Of a stretch of 64,000 nt of DNA, positions 36,061 through 44,041 are shown piece after piece (the first letter of the stretch is position 1; each line of letters opens with the position of its first letter). Both the position numbers and the translations under genes were made by a program. The stretch comes from Hymenobacter algoricola (GTDB lineage: Bacteria; Bacteroidota; Bacteroidia; Cytophagales; Hymenobacteraceae): the NCBI RefSeq assembly GCF_039539525.1, contig NZ_BAABDH010000036.1:1-64000 (forward strand), written 5' to 3'. The notes beneath the pieces are model-generated. The model saw only the letters and a program-made list of their open reading frames with translations, had not been told where the DNA came from and did not search any database.

Positions 36061-36156
36061 TAATTCTGAGTTATGAATTCTGAGTTATGAATTGCTCTGC
36101 GTTATCGGCCTGGAACAAGCCATAATTCAGAATTCATAATTCATAATTCAGAATTA
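36061..36156. repeat. AT-rich TTCTGAGTTATGAATT repeats in inverted arrangement
   Basis: Left block (36061-36093) has two tandem ATTCTGAGTTATGAATT-type units. Right block (36124-36156) carries the complementary units CATAATTCAGAATT. The element fills the spacer and ends just before the epimerase start at 36161. It is strikingly AT-rich compared with its neighbours. Confidence 0.65.
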
Positions 36157-36160
36157 AACC

Positions 36161-37168
36161 ATGTACGAAACCCCATTTCACGACCAGCCGCTCGATAACC
36201 TGACCTTCCTGGTGACGGGCGGCGCGGGCTTCATCGGCTCCAATCTGGTGGAATATCTGCTCAAGTACGGCGCCAAGCAGGTGCGCGTGCTGGATAACTT
36301 CTCCAACGGCTTCCGCAAGAACGTGGAGCTGTTTGCCGCCAACCCGGCTTTGCAGGTTATCGAAGGCGACATCCGCGACCGGCAGACCTGCATCGATGCC
36401 TGCCAGGGCGTGGACGTGGTGCTGCACCAGGCGGCGCTGGGCTCGGTGCCCCGCTCCATCAACGACCCGATTACGAGCAACGACGTGAACGTGGGCGGCT
36501 TCGTCAACATGCTCGTGAGCGCCAAGGAAGCCGGCGTGAAGCGCTTCGTGTACGCGGCCTCCTCCTCGACCTACGGCGACCACAAGGCCCTGCCCAAAGT
36601 GGAGGACCGCATCGGCAAGCCCCTGTCGCCCTACGCCGTGACCAAGTACGCCAACGAGCTGTACGCCGACGTGTTCGGCAAAACCTACGGCATGGAAATC
36701 ATCGGCCTGCGCTACTTCAACATCTTCGGCCCCCGCCAGGATCCGAACGGCGCCTACGCGGCCGTAATTCCGCTCTTCATTGATGCCGTGCTGGAAGGCA
36801 AGCCACCCCGCATGAACGGCGACGGCGGGCAGACCCGCGACTTCACCTTCGTGGAAAACTGCGTGCAGGCCAACATCAAAGCCGCGCTGGTGCAGAGCCC
36901 GGCGGCCGTGAACCAGGTCTACAACGTGGCCGTGGCCGACCGTACTTCCCTCAACGACCTGTTCAACATCCTCAAGGAGGAAGCCGGCTCCGACATCACC
37001 CCCGAGTACGGCCCCGACCGCGCCGGCGACATCCGCGACTCCCTGGCCGACATCAGCAAGGCCAATACCCTGCTGAGCTACCAGCCCCGGATCCGCATCC
37101 GCGAAGGCCTGCAGAAAACGCTTAGCTGGTTTAAAGAAAATCAGGCGTTTATTGCCGAACGAAATTAG
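36161..37168 (+). CDS. wbpP: UDP-N-acetylglucosamine 4-epimerase (WbpP-like)
   Basis: A 335-residue SDR epimerase. From recall it closely follows WbpP/TviC: LVTGGAGFIGSNLVEYLL, QAALGSVPRSINDPITSN, YAASSSTYGDHKALPKVE, the catalytic SPYAVTKYANELYAD and FNIFGPRQDPNGAYAAVIP. Those enzymes interconvert UDP-GlcNAc and UDP-GalNAc. With the WbpO/TviB-like dehydrogenase it would make UDP-N-acetylgalactosaminuronic acid, a building block of acidic capsules. It is preceded by an AT-rich repeat spacer and followed by a REP-like repeat. Confidence 0.9.
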   Translation: MYETPFHDQPLDNLTFLVTGGAGFIGSNLVEYLLKYGAKQVRVLDNFSNGFRKNVELFAANPALQVIEGDIRDRQTCIDACQGVDVVLHQAALGSVPRSINDPITSNDVNVGGFVNMLVSAKEAGVKRFVYAASSSTYGDHKALPKVEDRIGKPLSPYAVTKYANELYADVFGKTYGMEIIGLRYFNIFGPRQDPNGAYAAVIPLFIDAVLEGKPPRMNGDGGQTRDFTFVENCVQANIKAALVQSPAAVNQVYNVAVADRTSLNDLFNILKEEAGSDITPEYGPDRAGDIRDSLADISKANTLLSYQPRIRIREGLQKTLSWFKENQAFIAERN

Positions 37169-37176
37169 CTTTGGTC

Positions 37177-37275
37177 GTCATGCTGCCTCTGGCGTCTTCC
37201 CCGGCGAAGCCTCTCTGCCATAGTGGTAATTAATTACTTTGGCAGTAGCGGTGCTTCGGCTTTGCTCAGCATGAC
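37177..37275. repeat. diverged REP-like element downstream of the WbpP-like gene
   Basis: The ends GTCATGCTG (37177-37185) and the complementary CAGCATGAC (37267-37275) match the tips of the perfect pair at 21306-21400. The inner right arm, TGCTTCGGCTTTGCTCAGCA, is diverged. A second dyad CTGCCA/TGGCAG surrounds TAATTAATTA. Confidence 0.6.
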
Positions 37276-37284
37276 GTTCTAAAA

Positions 37285-37313
37285 TCCAAGACCCTAAGTC
37301 CCCAAGACCCCAA
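37285..37313. repeat. CAAGACCCTAAGTCCC motif just before rfbA
   Basis: Reads CCAAGACCCTAAGTCCCCAA plus AGACCCCAAT, ending one base before the ATG at 37315. It is the same motif as at 22612-22652 and 32534-32549. Confidence 0.6.
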
Positions 37314-37314
37314 T

Positions 37315-38196
37315 ATGAAAGGTATCATTCTCGCCGGCGGCTCCGGCACGCGCCTGCACCCGCTGACGCTGGCTGTCTCGAAGCAGCTCATGCCCATCTA
37401 CGACAAGCCAATGATTTATTATCCGCTGTCCATTCTGATGATGGCCGGCATTAAGGATATCCTGATCATCACCACGCCCCACGACCAGGCGCAGTTTCAG
37501 AAGCTGCTCGGCGACGGCTCGGCGCTGGGCTGCAACTTTCAGTACACGATTCAGGAAGTGCCCAACGGCCTGGCGCAGGCGTTTGTGCTGGGGGCCGACT
37601 TCATCGGCGACGACAAGGTGGCGCTGGTCCTGGGCGACAATATTTTCTACGGCACCGGCATTGAGGAGCTGCTCCGCTCAAACAACAACCCCGACGGCGG
37701 GGTGGTGTATGCCTACCACGTGCACGATCCGGAGCGCTACGGCGTGGTGGAGTTCGACGCCAACAAAAAAGCCCTCAGCATCGAGGAGAAGCCCGACAAG
37801 CCCAAGAGCAACTACGCCGTGCCGGGCCTGTACTTCTACGACAACGACGTTATCCAGATTGCCCGCGACCTAAAGCCCAGCCACCGCGGCGAATACGAGA
37901 TAACCGACGTGAACCAGGAGTATCTGCGCCGCGGCAAGCTGAAAGTCGGCATCCTGGGCCGGGGTACCGCCTGGCTTGATACCGGCACCTTCGAAAGTCT
38001 GATGCAGGCCGGCGAGTTTGTGCGCGTTATCGAGCAGCGTCAGGGCCTGAAAGTCGGCTCGATTGAGGAAGTAGCCTACCGCCAGGGCTTTATCGACGCG
38101 GATCAGCTGCGCAAAATTGCCGAGCCCCTGCGCAAAAGCGGCTATGGCGACTACCTCATGCGCCTGCCCGAGCTTATGGTGGTGCGGCCCCGCTAG
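37315..38196 (+). CDS. rfbA: glucose-1-phosphate thymidylyltransferase RfbA
   Basis: A 293-residue nucleotidyltransferase making dTDP-glucose from glucose-1-phosphate and dTTP; the first step of the dTDP-rhamnose route completed partly by RfbB upstream. Motifs: IILAGGSGTRLHPLTLAVSK, QLMPIYDKPMIYYPLS, LVLGDNIFYG, YHVHDPERYGVVEFD, FYDNDVI and ITDVNQEYL. Length is standard. A 5' leader holding a dispersed repeat precedes it and a strong terminator follows it. Confidence 0.95.
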   Translation: MKGIILAGGSGTRLHPLTLAVSKQLMPIYDKPMIYYPLSILMMAGIKDILIITTPHDQAQFQKLLGDGSALGCNFQYTIQEVPNGLAQAFVLGADFIGDDKVALVLGDNIFYGTGIEELLRSNNNPDGGVVYAYHVHDPERYGVVEFDANKKALSIEEKPDKPKSNYAVPGLYFYDNDVIQIARDLKPSHRGEYEITDVNQEYLRRGKLKVGILGRGTAWLDTGTFESLMQAGEFVRVIEQRQGLKVGSIEEVAYRQGFIDADQLRKIAEPLRKSGYGDYLMRLPELMVVRPR

Positions 38197-38228
38197 CCGC
38201 CGCCGCCCCGTTCATCGGCTACTTAGTT

Positions 38229-38269
38229 ACGTAAAAAGCCACTTCCTGCCGGGAAGTGGCTTTTTACGT
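38229..38269 (+). terminator. strong terminator after rfbA
   Basis: A perfect 18-bp stem, ACGTAAAAAGCCACTTCC (38229-38246) with its complement (38252-38269), loop TGCCG, and T-rich right arm GGCTTTTT. It ends the nucleotide-sugar cluster and may also serve the convergent chrA gene. Confidence 0.75.
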
Positions 38270-38341
38270 TGGCAGCGTGGCTTGTTGGGTTTGCTGGGCG
38301 TTGTCCCGCCGCCGGCCGAGCAGGTGCTTAGCCCCGGGCAC

Positions 38342-39577
38342 CTAGAAAATGGCCCCCGCCAGCAGCCCCGCCGCGACAATAGCGTAGGAGGGGACCTTCT
38401 CCCAGAGCAGCAGGAAAAACGTGGCAGCTACCAGCCCCATGTTGGTCCGGGTATCGGGGAGCGGGTGGTAGAGCAGAAACGTGGCCGCGCACACCAGCCC
38501 CGCCGAAACGGCATTGATACCTTCCAGGGAGGCCTTTACCACGCGGTACTGCTTGAGCTGGTCCCAGAAGCGGATCAGGAAGAAGATCAGCAGGGTGCCG
38601 GGCATAAAAATACCGGCCGCCGCCACCAGGGCGCCCAGCACCTGCCCGCCGATGCCGCTGCCGTCGCGCCGCATGGCCAGTGCCCCGATGTAGGAGGCGA
38701 AGGAGAAGTTCGGCCCCGGCATGGCCTGCACCAGGCCCAGGCCCGACAAAAATTCCTGCGTAGTGAGGTAGTGCTTGAACTCCACAAACTCGGCGTAGAG
38801 CAGCGGAGCCAGCACCTGCCCGCCCCCGAAGACGAGGCTGCCGTTGCGGTAGAAGTTCTCGAATAGCCGCACGGGCAGCAGCCGGGTGTAGGAGCCCAGC
38901 AGGGCCGCCCCGATCAGCACCCCAATCCACAGTACAAAGTTGGCCCACTCAATCTTTAGCGGCTGCTTGTCGGTGTGCACTGGCATTTTACTATAGCGGA
39001 ACGTGGTGATGGCGCCGCCCGCCAGCAGCAGCAGCGGCAGCAGCCAGGGCAGCTGAAACCGGTACGCCAGCATGGCCGTGGCCACCATTAGGGCTACCGA
39101 CGTTTTGGTGTGAATCACCTTCTCAGCAATCTTATAGGCCGAATACGCCACGAAGCCCACCGCAATGGGCTGCACGTACTGCACCAGGTTGGCTACCTGG
39201 GTTTTGTCGAGGTACGTAATGGTCAGGCCCGCCAGGGTCATAAACGTGACGGCGGGCAGCATCCAGACCAGCACGGTAAGGTAGGCCAGGTTAGGCCCGC
39301 CCAGGCGGTAGCCGATGGCCGTAATGGTTTGAGTGGAGGTCGGGCCGGGTAGAATCTGGCACAGCGCCGTCAGCTCCAGCAGTTCGGCCGCCGTAAGGTA
39401 GCGGCGCTTATCTACCAGCAGCCGGAGCATCATGGCCAGGTGGGCCTGCGGCCCCCCGAAGGCGGTGAGGCCCAGGGTCAGCACATCTTTGAGGAAAATG
39501 ATGCCCCGCACCCGCTTCGTGCGGGCTCCATGGCGGCCCCGGGGAGGCGGCGCAAGCTGGATTTCTTCCGTTTCCAA
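38342..39577 (-). CDS. chrA: chromate transporter ChrA
   Basis: About 412 residues from a TTG start (METEEIQLAP); GTG at 39511 (389 residues) is an alternative. A longer reading to 39685 is open but would run through the terminator hairpin of the upstream gene. Two CHR halves, each with the family signature: FLKDVLTLGLTAFGGPQAHL and ILPGPTSTQTITAIGYRLGG in the first; GGGQVLAPLLYAEFVE and GLVQAMPGPNFSFASYIG in the second. About ten membrane helices. CHR proteins export chromate by proton exchange. No regulator of chromate resistance is adjacent. Confidence 0.87.
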   Translation of the reverse strand: METEEIQLAPPPRGRHGARTKRVRGIIFLKDVLTLGLTAFGGPQAHLAMMLRLLVDKRRYLTAAELLELTALCQILPGPTSTQTITAIGYRLGGPNLAYLTVLVWMLPAVTFMTLAGLTITYLDKTQVANLVQYVQPIAVGFVAYSAYKIAEKVIHTKTSVALMVATAMLAYRFQLPWLLPLLLLAGGAITTFRYSKMPVHTDKQPLKIEWANFVLWIGVLIGAALLGSYTRLLPVRLFENFYRNGSLVFGGGQVLAPLLYAEFVEFKHYLTTQEFLSGLGLVQAMPGPNFSFASYIGALAMRRDGSGIGGQVLGALVAAAGIFMPGTLLIFFLIRFWDQLKQYRVVKASLEGINAVSAGLVCAATFLLYHPLPDTRTNMGLVAATFFLLLWEKVPSYAIVAAGLLAGAIF

Positions 39578-39650
39578 GACGAGTTGGGTGGAGTTTGCAG
39601 GGCGGTTGAGGAAAACAAAACACCCCAAAGTCACCCAACTTACCAAAATA

Positions 39651-39692
39651 AAATCGGTTGCCAAGGTTGAAGCCAACCCCGGCAACCGATTT
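39651..39692 (-). terminator. hairpin terminator of the 2OG-Fe(II) oxygenase gene
   Basis: AAATCGGTTGCC (39651-39662) pairs with GGCAACCGATTT (39681-39692); the loop itself contains GGTTG/CAACC. It lies 24 bases past the oxygenase stop on the minus strand, followed by a short T run on that strand. Confidence 0.55.
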
Positions 39693-39715
39693 CAAACAGT
39701 CAGCAGACGAGCCGC

Positions 39716-40693
39716 TTACTTTTTCTTCAGACCCAGCTCAATGAGCCGCTCGTTGAGGAATTCGCCGGCCGTAATGTCGGCTTCCTTCTTCGGGTTGTCG
39801 GTCGTGATGCAGCTTTGCAGCGCCGCCAGACTCATTTCGGAGCGGGGGTGCATGAAAAACGGTACCGAGAAGCGCGAGGAGTTCATCTTCTCCCGGGCCG
39901 GGTTGACCACGCGGTGAATGGTGCTTCTCAGCACCCCGTTGGTCAGGCGCTGCAGCATGTCGCCCACGTTGACCACAATCTGGTCGGGCAAAGCCGTGAT
40001 GGGAATCCACTTGTCGTCGCGGCGCTTTACCTGCAGGCCGTCGGCGCTGGCGCCCATGAGCAGGGTAATCAGGTTGATGTCGCCGTGTTCGGCGGCCCGC
40101 ACGGCATCGGCTGGCACTGCTTCCGGATTTTCAATCGGGAAATAGTGAATTGGACGCAGAATAGAATTTCCATTGCGTACCTTGTCGTCGAAGTAGTTCT
40201 CCGGCAGCTTCAGATACAGGGCAATGGCGCGCAACACGTCTTTCCCCGCCGCCTCCAGCGTTTTGTACGTGGTGAGCGTGCTCTGGCGGAACGAGGTAAC
40301 TTCCTCGGGCCAGATGTTGTCGGGGTACTCGTGGCGGATGGGGTCGGTTTCGTCGTCCACCTCCTGGCCCACGTGGAAAAACTCCTTCAGGTCGCCGGTG
40401 TTGCGGCCCTTTGCATGTTCTTTGCCTTTACTAATGTACCCACGCTGCCCGGCCAGGGCCGGGTTTTCGTAGCGCTGCTTGGCATCGTCGGGCAAGGCGA
40501 AGAAGGACTTCACGTCGCTGTAGAGCGCCGTGGTCTGCTCTTCCGTCAAGCCGTGATTCTTCAGGGCTACGAAACCAATGTTCTGATAGGCTTCGCCCAG
40601 CTGTTGGACAAAGCGGGCCTTACGCTCCGGGTCACCGGAACGAAAATCGGCCAAGTCGAGGGAGGGAATTTCTTCCAACAATTTTTCTTCCAT
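39716..40693 (-). CDS. isopenicillin N synthase-like 2OG-Fe(II) oxygenase
   Basis: A 325-residue cytoplasmic non-haem iron oxygenase. The N-terminal DIOX_N region includes IPSLDLADF and YQNIGFVALKNHGL. The iron ligands are visible as HGD in EHGDINLITLL and the distal His in RSTIHRVVNPAR; the 2-oxoglutarate anchor Arg-Ser lies in NSSRFSVPFFMHP. The IPNS family name covers many different oxidations; no beta-lactam genes are nearby, so the substrate is unknown. It is divergent from a lipoprotein gene and has its own terminator. Confidence 0.87.
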   Translation of the reverse strand: MEEKLLEEIPSLDLADFRSGDPERKARFVQQLGEAYQNIGFVALKNHGLTEEQTTALYSDVKSFFALPDDAKQRYENPALAGQRGYISKGKEHAKGRNTGDLKEFFHVGQEVDDETDPIRHEYPDNIWPEEVTSFRQSTLTTYKTLEAAGKDVLRAIALYLKLPENYFDDKVRNGNSILRPIHYFPIENPEAVPADAVRAAEHGDINLITLLMGASADGLQVKRRDDKWIPITALPDQIVVNVGDMLQRLTNGVLRSTIHRVVNPAREKMNSSRFSVPFFMHPRSEMSLAALQSCITTDNPKKEADITAGEFLNERLIELGLKKK

Positions 40694-40708
40694 AGCGGAA
40701 AATCAATA

Positions 40709-40716
40709 TACTTTTG
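40709..40716 (+). promoter_or_regulatory. -7 box candidate for the lipoprotein at 40830
   Basis: TACTTTTG fits TAnnTTTG exactly, 114 bases before the ATG. A dyad CGGAC/GTCCG at 40782-40796 lies between box and start and may be a regulatory site. Confidence 0.35.
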
Positions 40717-40829
40717 AGCAAACCTTACGTATTGCGCAAGGTACTAAAAAATCATTCGTCGTTTCGCTGTCGGAACGCAACCGGACAATCGGTCCGATAA
40801 TCTCGTAAACCATCCCATTTATTCCCCAC

Positions 40830-41660
40830 ATGAAAGCATCTGCTTTATTGGTGAGCAGCGCACTGCTGCTCGGTCTGGCCGCCTGCGATACGGCCAAACA
40901 ACAACAGGATTCCGGTACGAACGCCACAGTCAGCTCTATTTCGAGCAATGCGGCGGCTTCCATGGAGAAAAATGGCCTGCGCCTGACTCCCTTTACCGAC
41001 TCACCCAAAATGCCTGAAGCGCAGCTGCAGCTGAAGTCGCCGGCGTCGGGCTCATCGGTGCCGACCGGCAGCGTGGCGTTCGACTACGACATCACCAACT
41101 TCCAGCTCACCAAAATGACCGGTGGCATGCACGCCGGCGAAATGGCGACGTCTGAGCAGGGCCAGCACATTCACAACATCGTGGACAACGAGCCCTACAC
41201 GGCTCATTACACCACCGAGTTTACCAAGCCCATTGCCGACGGCCAGCACGTGGTGCTGTCGTTCCTGTCGCGCTCCTACCACGAGAGCCTCAAGCACCGC
41301 GGCGCTTATGATTTGCGCGTGGTTACGGTGGGCAACCCCGCTACGGCCAAGCCGCTGGGCGCTGACCTGACGGCCCCGCACCTGTTCTACAGCCGGCCGA
41401 AAGACACCTATTCGGGCGCTGACGCCAAAAAGGTGATGCTGGACTTCTACCTGGTTAACACTACCCTGTCGCCGGATGGCAACAAGGTGCGCGCGACGAT
41501 CAACGGGACCGAGTTCATGCTCGACCAGTGGGCTCCGTACATGATGGAAGGCCTGCCCGCCGGGCAGAACACCGTGAAGCTGGAGCTGGTCGACGGCAAC
41601 GGCACCATGATTCCCGGCCCGTTCAACTCCGTCACCCGCACGTTTACGCTGCAGCCTTAG
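40830..41660 (+). CDS. lipoprotein of unknown function
   Basis: A 276-residue exported lipoprotein; lipobox LAAC with the acceptor Cys at residue 19. A beta-rich domain of 200 residues follows: SGSSVPTGSVAFDYDITNFQ, GEMATSEQGQHIHNIVDNEP with conserved-looking His pair, LSFLSRSYHESLKHRGAYDL, and two more strands near the end (GTMIPGPFNSVTRTF). The pattern of a Ser/Pro-rich lead and beta domains resembles a DUF4399/cupredoxin-like fold, but I do not recognise the family with confidence. It is monocistronic with a terminator after it. Confidence 0.78.
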   Translation: MKASALLVSSALLLGLAACDTAKQQQDSGTNATVSSISSNAAASMEKNGLRLTPFTDSPKMPEAQLQLKSPASGSSVPTGSVAFDYDITNFQLTKMTGGMHAGEMATSEQGQHIHNIVDNEPYTAHYTTEFTKPIADGQHVVLSFLSRSYHESLKHRGAYDLRVVTVGNPATAKPLGADLTAPHLFYSRPKDTYSGADAKKVMLDFYLVNTTLSPDGNKVRATINGTEFMLDQWAPYMMEGLPAGQNTVKLELVDGNGTMIPGPFNSVTRTFTLQP

Positions 41661-41688
41661 TCCGGCCGCTACCCCGGATTTAAACTCC

Positions 41689-41722
41689 CAACGCCCCCTT
41701 TCCGTCCGGAGAGGGGGCGTTG
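41689..41722 (+). terminator. terminator after the 40830 lipoprotein
   Basis: CAACGCCCCCTTTCC (41689-41703) pairs with GGAGAGGGGGCGTTG (41708-41722), one mismatch, loop GTCC. It lies between convergent genes. Confidence 0.65.
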
Positions 41723-41744
41723 CTGGTTGAGCCCGGTACCCGGC

Positions 41745-43766
41745 CTACTGCCGCCAGCCCCCGATGCGCCAGTTTACGGCCAGCTCAAAGTAGGGGTACA
41801 GGTTGCGGGTCTCGCGGGCCAGCTCTTCCTCCGTGTAGCTGGTGCCGGCATACAGCCCGGTGCCCGGGTGGTAGCGGGAAAAGGTGCTCAGCTGCTGCAG
41901 CCACAAACTAGCGGTAAGGGCCAAGCCCGCGTTGGAATGCCGCTCGTACGCAATATCGGGGCCCTGCTGCCGGGTCACGTTGCGCAGGTAGATGAGGGAG
42001 GAGCTGCTCCCATCAGCAGCCACCAGGGCGGCGCGGCCGTGGGTGCGCTGCTCCAGAAAGCGGTAGCCCAGGCGCAGGCTGCTTTGCCCGCGGTTGCCGC
42101 TCCAGCCCTGCCGCAGGCCGCCCGCCAGATCGTGGGTGATGGTCGTATCCAGGGGGCTTTCCTTGAACTGCGGCCAGTTGAGCAGGCCTACGCGGTTTTC
42201 GCGGCGCACGTAGTCCAGGGTTACAAGGCGACGGGGGCTGAGCTGGTAGCTAAGATTCTGCTGCTGTTCGAGTACCCGGCTGGCGCGGTTTTTTAGCTGC
42301 TCACTGGCCCGGTCGCGCACTTGGTAGCTTACCCACAGGTGATAGGTGGAGCGCAGGCTGAACGGGCCCGGCGCCCAGGTAAAGCCGGGTTCCCAGTGTA
42401 GCAGGTGGTCGGCGTAGTTTTCGGCGCTCTGGGCCGCTTTCACAAACACGAACTGCCGGTACTCGCCCCCGGCGGCCAGGGTGGTGCGGAAAGTGCCGGC
42501 CCAGCGGCCAGTCCAGGTGAGGCGCAGCAGGTGCTGGGCTTCGTCGCGGTCCTGCTCGTTTTCCGGGCTGGGCGTATCCACGCGCAGCAGCTGGGCGCTG
42601 CCCAGCAGCGTGAGGGCATGGCGCGGCCGGAGCAGCCACGTCAGCTCCGACTGCCACAGGGTGGTTTTTTCGGTGATGTCCTTTACCTGCTCCCGGGCCT
42701 GAGCCACCTCCAGACGGGTTGGGGAAAGCAGGCGGTTGTTGTTGAGGGAGTAGCTGCGGTTTCGCTCCCGGTAGTTGAAGGTCAGCATAAACTGCAGCTT
42801 ACGGCTGCTCACGTGCAGCTCCTGCCGGGTATCGAGCTCCCGCTGGTGGTAGCGCAGGTTCTGCACCGTATCCGACTCGGCCGCCAGCCGGCGGTACAGA
42901 AAAGCCCGGCTGGGCAGCACCAGGGAGTTGTCGGACCGAAACGCAACCCGGTCGGCGAGGCGGTACGCCCAGGTGAGCTGGGAGGCCACCGTATCACTCT
43001 GGATGCGCTGCACATTGCCGGGAACATAGTCTTCGGCCCGGTTGGAGCGGTAGCCCAGGCGCAGGGCCGCGGTGGAGTATTCGTCGACCGTCCGCTCATA
43101 AAATCCTTCCGCCACCGTACGCTGCCAGATCCGCGGCCCCAGGTTCGAACGGGTGCCGGACAGCCGCAGGGCTACCGGCTGGGTTGATTGGCGGTCGGGG
43201 TAAACCAGCGTGGTTATATCCAGACCGTAGGACGGGCCCAGGTCGCGGCGGCCGTTGCGGGCATCGTAACCCAGGCCGCCAAACAGCACGTAGCGGGCCA
43301 CCGACAGCGTATCAGCGGTTTCCTGAGGGCGCAGGCGGTGCTGATAGCCCAGCCGGCCCAGCCACGCGCCGGAGCGGGTGGCGTTGGCGCGGCTCTGCTC
43401 GTAGTGCAGCAGCTGGCCGGCCTGCCAGCCCCGGCCCAGCGCCACTGTATGCAGCACGTGCGTCAGGTAGTCTTCCCGCACGAAGGGCGGCCGGCCCCGC
43501 TCGTCATAAAGCCACTCGCTAAGCAGGCGGTAGCGCAGATTCTGGCGGGGCGTGAAGCTGTAGCCGCCCTGTAAGCTGGTTTGCTGGGCGTAGGTGCTGA
43601 CGCCCACGCGCCGGGCCCGGAACGAAAGCAGCAGCAGGGAGTCGGCGCTGGGCTCACGCAGCAGGTCGGGGCTGCTAACCTGGGCCCGGGCCGGCAGCAC
43701 CCCGCCCACCGCCAGCAGCAGGCTGACGAGCAAGGCAACTGAAAAGCGGGCACCGCAGCAACGCAT
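41745..43766 (-). CDS. outer-membrane beta-barrel-like protein of unknown function
   Basis: A 673-residue protein with signal peptide (residues 1-28, ending PARAQ). The remainder is alternating beta-strand-like sequence with many aromatic residues, such as RLSGTRSNLGPRI, LRLGYRSNRAEDYV and LQFMLTFNYRERNRSY. The last residue group (YPYFELAVNWRIGGWRQ) is consistent with barrel strands ending near the C-terminus. No plug, TonB box or enzyme motif is visible. It stands alone on the minus strand and is divergent from the OmpA protein. The barrel assignment is inference. Confidence 0.65.
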   Translation of the reverse strand: MRCCGARFSVALLVSLLLAVGGVLPARAQVSSPDLLREPSADSLLLLSFRARRVGVSTYAQQTSLQGGYSFTPRQNLRYRLLSEWLYDERGRPPFVREDYLTHVLHTVALGRGWQAGQLLHYEQSRANATRSGAWLGRLGYQHRLRPQETADTLSVARYVLFGGLGYDARNGRRDLGPSYGLDITTLVYPDRQSTQPVALRLSGTRSNLGPRIWQRTVAEGFYERTVDEYSTAALRLGYRSNRAEDYVPGNVQRIQSDTVASQLTWAYRLADRVAFRSDNSLVLPSRAFLYRRLAAESDTVQNLRYHQRELDTRQELHVSSRKLQFMLTFNYRERNRSYSLNNNRLLSPTRLEVAQAREQVKDITEKTTLWQSELTWLLRPRHALTLLGSAQLLRVDTPSPENEQDRDEAQHLLRLTWTGRWAGTFRTTLAAGGEYRQFVFVKAAQSAENYADHLLHWEPGFTWAPGPFSLRSTYHLWVSYQVRDRASEQLKNRASRVLEQQQNLSYQLSPRRLVTLDYVRRENRVGLLNWPQFKESPLDTTITHDLAGGLRQGWSGNRGQSSLRLGYRFLEQRTHGRAALVAADGSSSSLIYLRNVTRQQGPDIAYERHSNAGLALTASLWLQQLSTFSRYHPGTGLYAGTSYTEEELARETRNLYPYFELAVNWRIGGWRQ

Positions 43767-44041
43767 AGCAAACAGATAACGGGCGGCCTCTGCACAGCGC
43801 GGCCACTATTGCGTAAGGTAGCTAATCGAGCCGCGGACCGCAACCGTACCGATGCCGGGGGAAGCCGTGGTGGCTGCCACGTAAAAAATAATAGCCGGCC
43901 CCAAGCTCCTCTGCTTATTTTTGGGTTGGCCGGGGGGACTCGTCGTAACTTCACGGCCGCTGAGGACGTCTTTGTGTTCAGGGTTGCCATACGGGTCGGT
44001 TCAGCATGTGTCTGCCGGTCTTTGCTTTGCCACTATAGCTT

